A stretch of 64,000 nucleotides of DNA from Brassica napus (taxonomy: Eukaryota > Streptophyta > Magnoliopsida > Brassicales > Brassicaceae), in the NCBI RefSeq assembly GCF_020379485.1, contig NW_026016731.1:1-64000 (forward strand). The letters run 5' to 3'. Numbering within the stretch: the stretch's first letter is position 1; each line of letters opens with the position of its first letter. The notes beneath the pieces are model-generated. The model worked only from the letters and a program-made list of their open reading frames with translations. It was not told the DNA's origin and ran no database searches. This document shows positions 52,526 to 64,000 of this stretch, one piece after another. A program made the translations under genes and the position numbers.

Positions 52526-55500
52526 CATATTCCCTCAACAGGAAAACTGGATCACCTGATTTGATTGGAGTGGGATAGCTTCTTCATCCTAATTCCTATG
52601 AGATTTATTCCACTTCCTAATGATTCTACTACTTTATGTACAAAATCAAGCTTTTTCATCGCGATTATTCCTGGTTTGATTAGAATGACAAAGAGTTGTC
52701 ATATTCCCAAACAGGAAAACTGGGATCACCTGATTTGAAAGTGGTGATAGCTTCTTCATCCTAACTCCTATGAGATTTATTCCACTTCCTAATGATCTCC
52801 CTACTTTATGTATCAAAATCAAGCTTCTTACATCGCGATTCTTCCTGGTTTTGATTAGAAACCAAGAAGTTGTCATATTCCCAAACAGGAAAACTGGGAT
52901 CACCTGATTTGAAAGTGGGATAGCTTCTTCATCCTAACTCCTATGAGATTTTTTCCACTTCCTAATGATTCTCCACTACTTTATGTATCAAAATCAAGCT
53001 TCTTACATCGCGATTCTTCCTGTTTGATTAGATGACAATAAGTTGTCATATTCCCAAACAGAAAACTGGATCACTGATTGAAAGTGGATAAGCTTCTTCA
53101 TCCTAATCGTATGAGATTTATTCCACTTCCTGTGAGTCTCCACTACTTTAGTATCAAAATCAAGCTTCTTACAAATCGGCGATTCTTCCTGGTTTGATTA
53201 GAATGACAAAGAAGTTGTCATATTCCCAAACAGGAAACTGGGATCACCTGATTTGAAAGTGTGTATAGCTTCTTCATCCTAACTCCTATGAGATTTATCC
53301 ACTTCCTAATGATTCTCCACTACTTTATGTATCAAAATCAAGCTTTTTAACATGGCGATTCTTCCTGGTTTGATTAGGAATGACAAAGAAGTTGTCATAA
53401 TATTCCAAACAGGAAAACGGGATCACCTGATTTGAAAGTGGGATAAGCTTCTTCATCCTAATCGGTAATTAGATTTTTCTTTCCATAATGATTCTCCACT
53501 ACTTTATGTATCAAAATCAAGCTTCTTACATCGCGATTCTTCCTGGTTTGATTAGAATGACAAGAAGTTGTCATATTCCCAAAACAGGACAACTGGATCA
53601 CCTGATTTGAAAGTGGGATAGCTTCTTCAATCCTAACTCCTATGAGATTTATTCCACTTCCTAATGATTCTCCACTACTTTATGTATCAAAATCAAGGCT
53701 TCTTACATCTGGCGATTCTTCCTGGTTTGATTAGAATGACAAAGAAGTTGTCATATTCCCAAACAGAAAACTGGGATCACCTGATTTGAAAGTGGGATAG
53801 CTTCTTCATCCTAACTCCTATGAGATTTTTTTCCACTTCCTAGGATTCTCCACTACTTTATGTATCAAAATCAGCTTCTTACATCGCGTCTTCCTGGTTT
53901 GATTAGAATGACAAGAAGTTGTCATATTCCCAAACAGAAAACTGGGATCACCTGATTTGAAAGTGGGATAGCTTCTTCATCCTAACTCCTATGAGATTTA
54001 TTCCACTTCCTAATGATTCTCCACTACTTATATGTATCAAAATCAAGCTTCTTACATCGCGATTCTTCCTGGTTTGATTAGAATGACAAGAAGTTGTCAT
54101 ATTCCCAAACAGAAAACTGGGATCACCTGATTTGAAAGTGGGATAGCTTCTTCATCCTAACTCCTATGAGATTTATTCCACTTCCTAATGATTCTCCACT
54201 ACTTTATGTATCAAAATCAAGCTTCTTACATCGCGATTCTTCTGGTTTGATTAGAATGACAAAGAAGTTGTCATATTCCCAAACAGGAAAACTGGGATCA
54301 CCTGATTTGAAAGTGGATAGCTTCTTCATCCTAACTCCTATGAGATTTTATTCCACTTCCTAATGATTCTCCACTACTTTATGTATCAAAATCAAGCTTT
54401 TACATCGCGATTCTTCCTGGTTTGATTAGAATGACAAAGAAGTTGTCATATTCCCAAACAGGAAAACTGGGATCACCTGATTTGAAAGTGGTAGCTTCTT
54501 CATCCTAACTCCTATGAGATTTTTTCCACTTCCTAATGATTCTCCACTACTTTATGTATCAAAATCAAGCTTCTTACATCGCGATTCTTCCTGGTTTGAT
54601 TAGAATGACAAAGAAGTTGTCATATTCCCAACAGGAAAACTGGATCACCTGATTTGAAAGTGGATAGCTTCTTCATCCTACTCCATATAGATTTATTTCA
54701 CTTCCTAATGATTCTCCACTACTTTATGTATCAAAATCAAGCTTCTTACATCGCGATTCTCCTGTTTGATTAGAATGACAAAGAAGTTGTCATATTCCCA
54801 AACAGGAAAACTGGGATCACCTGATTTGAAAGTGGATAGCTTCTTCATCCTAACTCCTATGAGATTATTTCCACTTCCTAATGATTCTCCACTACTTTAT
54901 GTATCAAAATCAAGCTTCTTACATCGCGATTCTTCGGTTTGATTAGAATGACAAAGAAGTTGTCATATTCCCAAACAGGAAAACTGGATCACCTGATTTG
55001 AAAGTGGGATAGCTTCTTCTCATCCAACTCCTATGAGATTTATTCCACTTCCTAATGATTCTCCACTACTTTATGTATCAAAATCAAGCTTTTTACATCA
55101 CGATTCTTCCTGGTTTGATTAGAATGACAAAGAAGTTGTCATATTCCCAAACAGGAAAACTGGGATCACCTGATTTGAAAGTGGGATAGCTTCTTCATCC
55201 TAACTCCTATGAGATTTTTTCCACTTCCTAGTGATTCTCCACTACTTTATGTATCAAAATCAAGCTTCTTACATCGCGATTCTTCCTGGTTTGATTAGAA
55301 TGACAAAGAAGTTGTCATATTCCCAAACAGGAAAACTGGGATCACCTGATTTGAAAGTGGGATAGCTTCTTCATCCTAACTCCTATGAGATTTATTCCCT
55401 TCTAATGATTCTCCACTACTTTATGTATCAAAATCAAGCTTCTTACATCGCGATTCTTCCTGGTTTGATTAGAATGACAAAGAAGTTGTCATATTCCCAA

Positions 55501-58500
55501 ACAGGAAAACTGGGATCACCTGATTTGAAAGTGGGATAGCTTCTTCATCCTAACTCCTATGAGATTTATTCCACTTCCTAATGATTCTCCACTACTTTAT
55601 GTATCAAAATCAAGCTTCTTACATCGCGATTACTCCTGGTTTGATTAGAATGACAAAGAAGTTGTCATATTCCCAAACAGGAAAACTGGGATCACCTGAT
55701 TTGAAAGTGGATAGCTTCTTCTCATCCTAACTCCTATGAGATTTATTCCACTTCCTAATGATTCTCCACTACTTTATGTATCAAAATCAAGCTTCTTACA
55801 TCGCGATTCTTCCTGGTTTGATTAGAATGACAAAGAAGTTGTCATATTCCCAAACAGGAAAACTGGGATCACCTGATTTGAAAGTGGGATAGCTTCTTCA
55901 TCCTAACTCCTATGAGATTTATTCCACTTCCTAGTGATTCTCCACTACTTTATGTATCAAAATCAAGCTTCTTACATCGCGATTCTTCCTGGTTTGATTA
56001 GAATGACAAAGAAGTTGTCATATTCCCAAACGGAAAACTGGGATCACCCTGATTTGAAAGTGGGATAGCTTCTTCATCCTAACTCCTATGAGATTTATTC
56101 CACTTCCTAATGATTCTCCACTACTTTATGTATCAAAATCAAGCTTCTACATCGCGATTCTTCCTGGTTGATTAGAATGACAAAGAAGTTGTCATATTCC
56201 CAAACAGGAAAACTGGGATCACCTGATTTGAAGTGGGATAGCTTCTTCATCCTAACTCCTATGAGATTTATTCCACTTCCTAATGATTCTCCACTACTTT
56301 ATGTATCAAAATCAAGCTTTTTACATCGCGATTCTTCCTGGTTTGATTAGAATGACAAAGAAGTTGTCATATTCCCAAACAGGAAAACTGGGATCACCTG
56401 ATTTGAAAGTGGGATAGCTTCTTCATCCTAACTCCTATGAGATTTTTTCCACTTCCTAATGATTCTCCACTACTTTATGTATCAAAATCAAGCTTTCTAC
56501 ACCCCGATTCTTCCTGGTTTGATTAGAATGACAAAGAAGTTGTCATATTCCCAAACAGGAAAACTGGGATCACCTGATTTGAAAGTGGGATAGCTCTTCA
56601 TCCTAACTCCTATGAGATTTATTCCACTTCCTAATGATTCTCCACTACTTTATGTATCAAAATCAAGCTTCTTACATCGCGATTCTTCCTGGTTTGATTA
56701 GAATGACAAAGAAGTTGTCATATTCCCAAACAGGAAAACTGGGATCACCTGATTTGAAAGTGGGATAGCTTCTTCATCCTAACTCCTATGAGATTTATTT
56801 CCACTTCCTAATGATTCTCCACTACTTTATGTATCAAAATCAAGCTTCTTACATCGCGATTCTTCCTGGTTTGATTAGAATGACAAAGAAGTTGTCATAT
56901 TCCCAAAACAGGAAAACTGGGATCACCTGATTTGAAAGTGGGATAGCTTCTTCATCCTAACTCCTATGAGATTTATTCCACTTCCTAATGATTCTCCACT
57001 ACTTTATGTATCAAATCAAGCTTCTTACATCGCGATTCTTCCTGGTTTGATTAGAATGACAAAGAAGTTGTCATATTCCCAAACAGGAAACTGGGATCAC
57101 CTGATTTGAAAGTGGGATAGCTTCTTCATCCTAACTCCTATGAGATTTTTTCCACTTCCTAATGATTCTCCACTACTTTATGTATCAAAATCAAGCTTCT
57201 TACATCGCGATTCTTCCTGGTTTGATTAGAATGACAAAGAAGTTGTCATATTCCCAAACAGGAAAACTGGGATCACCTGATTTGAAAGTGGGATAGCTTC
57301 TTCATCCTAACTCCTATGAGATTTATTCCACTTCCTAGTGATTCTCCACTACTTTATGTATCAAAATCAAGCTTCTTACATCGCGATTCTTCCTGGTTTG
57401 ATTAGAATGACAAAGAAGTTGTCATATTCCCAAACAGGAAAACTGGGATCACCTGATTTGAAAGTGGGATAGCTTCTTCATCCTAACTCCTATGAGATTT
57501 ATTCCACTTCCTAATGATTCTCCACTACTTTATGTATCAAAATCAAGCTTCTTACATCGCGATTCTTCCTGGTTTGATTAGAATGACAAAGAAGTTGTCA
57601 TATTCCCAAACAGGAAAACTGGGATCACCTGATTTGAAAGTGGGATAGCTTCTTCATCCTAACTCCTATGAGATTTATTCCACTTCCTAATGATTCTCCA
57701 CTACTTTATGTATCAAATCAAGCTTTTACATCGCGATTCTTCCTGGTTTGATTAGAATGACAAAGAAGTTGTCATATTCCCAAACAGGAAAACTGGGATC
57801 ACCTGATTTGAAAGTGGGATAGCTTCTTCATCCTAACTCCTATGAGATTTTTCCACTTCCTAATGATTCTCCACTACTTTATGTATCAAAATCAAGCTTC
57901 TTACATCGCGATTCTTCCTGGTTTGATTAGAATGACAAAGAAGTTGTCATATTCCCAAACAGGAAACTGGGATCACCTGATTTGAAAGTGGGATAGCTTC
58001 TTCATCCTAACTCCTATGAGATTTATTCCACTTCCTAATGATTCTCCACTACTTTATGTATCAAAATCAAGCTTCTTACATCGCGATTCTTCTGGTTTGA
58101 TTAGAATGACAAAGAAGTTGTCATATTCCCAAACAGGAAAACTGGGATCACCTGATTTGAAAGTGGGATAGCTTCTTCATCCTAACTCCTATGAGATTTT
58201 TTCCACTTCCTAGTGATTCTCCACTACTTTATGTATCAAAATCAAGCTTCTTACATCGCGATTCTTCCTGGTTTGATTAGAATGACAAAGAAGTTGTCAT
58301 ATTCCCAAACAGGAAAACTGGGATCACCTGATTTGAAAGTGGGATAGCTTCTTCATCCTAACTCCTATGAGATTTATTCCACTTCCTAATGATTCTCCAC
58401 TACTTTATGTATCAAAATCAAGCTTTTTACATCACGATTCTTCCTGGTTTGATTAGAATGACAAAGAAGTTGTCATATTCCCAAACAGGAAAACTGGGAT

Positions 58501-61500
58501 CACCTGATTTGAAAGTGGGATAGCTTCTTCATCCTAACTCCTATGAGATTTTTCCACTCCTATTCTCCACTACTTTATGTATCAAAATCAAGCTTCTTAC
58601 ATCGCGATTCTTCCTGGTTTGATTAGAATGACAAAGAAGTTGTCATATTCCCAAACAGGAAAACTGGGATCACCTGATTTGAAAGTGGGATAGCTTCTTC
58701 ATCCTAACTCCTATGAGATTTATTCCACTTCCTAATGATTCTCCACTACTTTATGTATCAAAATCAAGCTTCTTACATCGCGATTCTTCCTGGTTTGATT
58801 AGAATGACAAAGAAGTTGTCATATTCCCAAACAGGAAAACTGGGATCACCTGATTTGAAAGTGGGATAGCTTCTTCATCCTAACTCCTATGAGATTTATT
58901 CCACTTCCTAATGATTCTCCACTACTTTATGTATCAAAATCAAGCTTCTTACATCGCGATTCTTCCTGGTTTGATTAGAATGACAAAGAAGTTGTCATAT
59001 TCCCAAACAGGAAAACTGGGATCACCTGATTTGAAAGTGGGATAGCTTCTTCATCCTAACTCCTATGAGATTTATTCCACTTCCTAATGATTCTCCACTA
59101 CTTTATGTATCAAAATCAAGCTTCTTACATCGCGATTCTTCCTGGTTTGATTAGAATGACAAAGAAGTTGTCATATTCCCAAACAGGAAAACTGGGATCA
59201 CCTGATTTGAAAGTGGGATAGCTTCTTCATCCTAACTCCTATGAGATTTATTCCACTTCCTAATGATTCTCCACTACTTTATGTATCAAAATCAAGCTTC
59301 TTACATCGCGATTCTTCCTGGTTTGATTAGAATGACAAAGAAGTTGTCATATTCCCAAACAGGAAAACTGGGATCACCTGATTTGAAAGTGGGATAGCTT
59401 CTTCATCCTAACTCCTATGAGATTTATTCCACTTCCTAATGATTCTCCACTACTTTATGTATCAAAATCAAGCTTCTTACATCGCGATTCTTCCTGGTTT
59501 GATTAGAATGACAAAGAAGTTGTCATATTCCCAACAGGAAAACTGGGATCACCTGATTTGAAAGTGGGATAGCTTCTTCATCCTAACTCCTATGAGATTT
59601 ATTCCACTTCCTAATGATTCTCCACTACTTTATGTATCAAAATCAAGCTTCTTACATCGCGATTCTTCCTGGTTTGATTAGAATGACAAAGAAGTTGTCA
59701 TATTCCCAAACAGGAAAACTGGGATCACCTGATTTGAAAGTGGGATAGCTTCTTCATCCTAACTCCTATGAGATTTATTCCACTTCCTAATGATTCTCCA
59801 CTACTTTATGTATCAAAATCAAGCTTCTTACATCGCGATTCTTCCTGGTTTGATTAGAATGACAAAGAAGTTGTCATATTCCCAAACAGGAAAACTGGGA
59901 TCACCTGATTTGAAAGTGGGATAGCTTCTTCATCCTAACTCCTATGAGATTTTTTCCACTTCCTAATGATTCTCCACTACTTTATGTATCAAAATCAAGC
60001 TTCTTACATCGCGATTCTTCCTGGTTTGATTAGAATGACAAAGAAGTTGTCATATTCCCAAACAGGAAAACTGGGATCACCTGATTTGAAAGTGGGATAG
60101 CTTCTTCATCCTAACTCCTATGAGATTTATTCCACTTCCTAATGATTCTCCACTACTTTATGTATCAAAATCAAGCTTTTTACATCGCGATTCTTCCTGG
60201 TTTGATTAGAATGACAAAGAAGTTGTCATATTCCCAAACAGGAAAACTGGGATCACCTGATTTGAAAGTGGGATAGCTTCTTCATCCTAACTCCTATGAG
60301 ATTTATTCCACTTCCTAGTGATTCTCCACTACTTTATGTATCAAAATCAAGCTTCTTACATCGCGATTCTTCCTGGTTTGATTAGAATGACAAAGAAGTT
60401 GTCATATTCCCAACAGGAAAACTGGGATCACCTGATTTGAAAGTGGGATAGCTTCTTCATCCTAACTCCTATGAGATTTATTCCACTTCCTAATGATTCT
60501 CCACTACTTTATGTATCAAAATCAAGCTTCTTACATCGCGATTCTTCCTGGTTTGATTAGAATGACAAAGAAGTTGTCATATTCCCAAACAGGAAAACTG
60601 GGATCACCTGATTTGAAAGTGGGATAGCTTCTTCATCCTAACTCCTATGAGATTTATTCCACTTCCTAATGATTCTCCACTACTTTATGTATCAAAATCA
60701 AGCTTCTTACATCGCGATTCTTCCTGGTTTGATTAGAATGACAAAGAAGTTGTCATATTCCCAAACAGGAAAACTGGGATCACCTGATTTGAAAGTGGGA
60801 TAGCTTCTTCATCCTAACTCCTATGAGATTTATTCCACTTCCTAATGATTCTCCACTACTTTATGTATCAAAATCAAGCTTCTTACATCGCGATTCTTCC
60901 TGGTTTGATTAGAATGACAAAGAAGTTGTCATATTCCCAAACAGGAAAACTGGGATCACCTGATTTGAAAGTGGGATAGCTTCTTCATCCTAACTCCTAT
61001 GAGATTTATTCCACTTCCTAATGATTCTCCACTACTTTATGTATCAAAATCAAGCTTCTTACATCGCGATTCTTCCTGGTTTGATTAGAATGACAAAGAA
61101 GTTGTCATATTCCCAAACAGGAAAACTGGGATCACCTGATTTGAAAGTGGGATAGCTTCTTCATCCTAACTCCTATGAGATTTATTCCACTTCCTAATGA
61201 TTCTCCACTACTTTATGTATCAAAATCAAGCTTCTTACATCGCGATTCTTCCTGGTTTGATTAGAATGACAAAGAAGTTGTCATATTCCCAAACAGGAAA
61301 ACTGGGATCACCTGATTTGAAAGTGGGATAGCTTCTTCATCCTAACTCCTATGAGATTTATTCCACTTCCTATGATTCTCCACTACTTTATGTATCAAAA
61401 TCAAGCTTCTTACATCGCGATTCTTCCTGGTTTGATTAGAATGACAAAGAAGTTGTCATATTCCCAAACAGGAAAACTGGGATCACCTGATTTGAAAGTG

Positions 61501-64000
61501 GGATAGCTTCTTCATCCTAACTCCTATGAGATTTATTCCACTTCCTAATGATTCTCCACTACTTTATGTATCAAAATCAAGCTTCTTACATCGCGATTCT
61601 TCCTGGTTTGATTAGAATGACAAAGAAGTTGTCATATTCCCAAACAGGAAAACTGGGATCACCTGATTTGAAAGTGGGATAGCTTCTTCATCCTAACTCC
61701 TATGAGATTTATTCCACTTCCTAATGATTCTCCACTACTTTATGTATCAAAATCAAGCTTCTTACATCGCGATTCTTCCTGGTTTGATTAGAATGACAAA
61801 GAAGTTGTCATATTCCCAAACAGGAAAACTGGGATCACCTGATTTGAAAGTGGGATAGCTTCTTCATCCTAACTCCTATGAGATTTATTCCACTTCCTAA
61901 TGATTCTCCACTACTTTATGTATCAAAATCAAGCTTCTTACATCGCGATTCTTCCTGGTTTGATTAGAATGACAAAGAAGTTGTCATATTCCCAAACAGG
62001 AAAACTGGGATCACCTGATTTGAAAGTGGGATAGCTTCTTCATCCTAACTCCTATGAGATTTATTCCACTTCCTAATGATTCTCCACTACTTTATGTATC
62101 AAAATCAAGCTTCTTACATCGCGATTCTTCCTGGTTTGATTAGAATGACAAAGAAGTTGTCATATTCCCAAACAGGAAAACTGGGATCACCTGATTTGAA
62201 AGTGGGATAGCTTCTTCATCCTAACTCCTATGAGATTTATTCCACTTCCTAATGATTCTCCACTACTTTATGTATCAAAATCAAGCTTCTTACATCGCGA
62301 TTCTTCCTGGTTTGATTAGAATGACAAAGAAGTTGTCATATTCCCAAACAGGAAAACTGGGATCACCTGATTTGAAAGTGGGATAGCTTCTTCATCCTAA
62401 CTCCTATGAGATTTATTCCACTTCCTAATGATTCTCCACTACTTTATGTATCAAAATCAAGCTTCTTACATCGCGATTCTTCCTGGTTTGATTAGAATGA
62501 CAAAGAAGTTGTCATATTCCCAAACAGGAAAACTGGGATCACCTGATTTGAAAGTGGGATAGCTTCTTCATCCTAACTCCTATGAGATTTATTCCACTTC
62601 CTAATGATTCTCCACTACTTTATGTATCAAAATCAAGCTTCTTACATCGCGATTCTTCCTGGTTTGATTAGAATGACAAAGAAGTTGTCATATTCCCAAA
62701 CAGGAAAACTGGGATCACCTGATTTGAAAGTGGGATAGCTTCTTCATCCTAACTCCTATGAGATTTATTCCACTTCCTAATGATTCTCCACTACTTTATG
62801 TATCAAAATCAAGCTTCTTACATCGCGATTCTTCCTGGTTTGATTAGAATGACAAAGAAGTTGTCATATTCCCAAACAGGAAAACTGGGATCACCTGATT
62901 TGAAAGTGGGATAGCTTCTTCATCCTAACTCCTATGAGATTTATTCCACTTCCTAATGATTCTCCACTACTTTATGTATCAAAATCAAGCTTCTTACATC
63001 GCGATTCTTCCTGGTTTGATTAGAATGACAAAGAAGTTGTCATATTCCCAAACAGGAAAACTGGGATCACCTGATTTGAAAGTGGGATAGCTTCTTCATC
63101 CTAACTCCTATGAGATTTATTCCACTTCCTAATGATTCTCCACTACTTTATGTATCAAAATCAAGCTTCTTACATCGCGATTCTTCCTGGTTTGATTAGA
63201 ATGACAAAGAAGTTGTCATATTCCCAAACAGGAAAACTGGGATCACCTGATTTGAAAGTGGGATAGCTTCTTCATCCTAACTCCTATGAGATTTATTCCA
63301 CTTCCTAATGATTCTCCACTACTTTATGTATCAAAATCAAGCTTCTTACATCGCGATTCTTCCTGGTTTGATTAGAATGACAAAGAAGTTGTCATATTCC
63401 CAAACAGGAAAACTGGGATCACCTGATTTGAAAGTGGGATAGCTTCTTCATCCTAACTCCTATGAGATTTATTCCACTTCCTAATGATTCTCCACTACTT
63501 TATGTATCAAAATCAAGCTTCTTACATCGCGATTCTTCCTGGTTTGATTAGAATGACAAAGAAGTTGTCATATTCCCAAACAGGAAAACTGGGATCACCT
63601 GATTTGAAAGTGGGATAGCTTCTTCATCCTAACTCCTATGAGATTTATTCCACTTCCTAATGATTCTCCACTACTTTATGTATCAAAATCAAGCTTCTTA
63701 CATCGCGATTCTTCCTGGTTTGATTAGAATGACAAAGAAGTTGTCATATTCCCAAACAGGAAAACTGGGATCACCTGATTTGAAAGTGGGATAGCTTCTT
63801 CATCCTAACTCCTATGAGATTTATTCCACTTCCTAATGATTCTCCACTACTTTATGTATCAAAATCAAGCTTCTTACATCGCGATTCTTCCTGGTTTGAT
63901 TAGAATGACAAAGAAGTTGTCATATTCCCAAACAGGAAAACTGGGATCACCTGATTTGAAAGTGGGATAGCTTCTTCATCCTAACTCCTATGAGATTTAT
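52526..64000 (+). repeat. Centromeric satellite family B (CentBr1-like), about 65 monomers
   Basis: This is a head-to-tail 176-bp array to the end of the window; GCGATTCTTCC recurs at 58956 and 59132. Each monomer has a HindIII site. The first 1.5-2 kb is ragged, with many 1-3 base indels. From about 55 to 60.4 kb monomers differ by a few recurrent variants (TTTTTTCC for TTTATTCC, TAGTGATT for TAATGATT, AGCTTTTTACAT for AGCTTCTTACAT). From about 60,480 on, some 20 monomers look the same apart from a 1-base deletion near 61,371. The array continues beyond the window. No other feature is seen in it. Confidence 0.94.

Noticed and set aside
52526..64000. Possible CRISPR-like array because of regular repeats
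   Set aside because: The repeats are contiguous 176-bp monomers without unique spacers, in eukaryotic DNA.

Overview
The window is plant (peri)centromeric DNA, most likely from Brassica or a close relative such as Raphanus. Two blocks of a 176-bp tandem satellite fill about 19.5 kb. Each monomer has one HindIII site (AAGCTT), and as far as I recall the sequences match the Brassica centromere satellites: family B (about 12.6 kb) resembles CentBr1 and family A (about 6.9 kb) resembles CentBr2. By eye the two families are about 88% identical, and all blocks have the same orientation. There is no host gene, tRNA or rRNA gene. Every real coding region belongs to a retrotransposon.

Layout. E1 (1-3567, +) is a decayed Ty1/copia 3' half. 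Satellite A follows (3568-4487), interrupted by copia E2 (4488-10601, -, TSD GATTC), and continues at 10602-16587. Next comes copia E3 (16588-22480, -), whose flanks do not match: satellite on the left, the inside of an E4 LTR on the right. Copia E4 (22481-33682, -) is split by a very young non-autonomous element, E5 (24945-31051, -, TSD CACTT). Satellite B starts at 33683, is interrupted by copia E6 (34373-40472, -, TSD TTATT), and resumes at 40473-40858. A three-level nest follows: E9 (copia, +, 40859-52525, 3' truncated) contains E7 (copia, +, 40975-50082, TSD GTAAC), which contains E8 (gypsy-derived, gag-only, -, 41721-45415, TSD GGTAG). Satellite B then runs from 52526 to the end, becoming more uniform towards the right.

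The autonomous elements encode the usual copia polyprotein: Gag, DSG protease, HHCC/DD35E integrase, YVDD reverse transcriptase and RNase H. They are primed from a TGGTATCAGAGCC site (initiator Met tRNA type). There are two copia groups. E2, E3 and E6 have LTRs of about 591-598 bp and a normal Gag with a CCHC knuckle. E1, E4, E7 and E9 have LTRs of about 485-510 bp; where the gag region is present (E4, E7, E9) it is short and lacks a recognisable knuckle. No copy has a fully open polyprotein. E3 is closest, broken only by an 11-bp tandem duplication. E5 and E8 lack pol and would depend on proteins from other elements.

Most interesting points: (1) a stem-loop between the stop codon and the polypurine tract, kept by compensatory changes in seven elements, plus a second hairpin beside the tract; (2) the switch from satellite A to satellite B passes through E3/E4, whose mismatched flanks suggest recombination between retrotransposon copies joined two arrays; (3) the non-canonical TG...TA LTR ends, proven by target-site duplications; (4) E5 and E8 as young, unusual non-autonomous elements. 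Many differences in E1, E7, E9 and at array edges are single-base indels, so part of the apparent decay could be assembly error.
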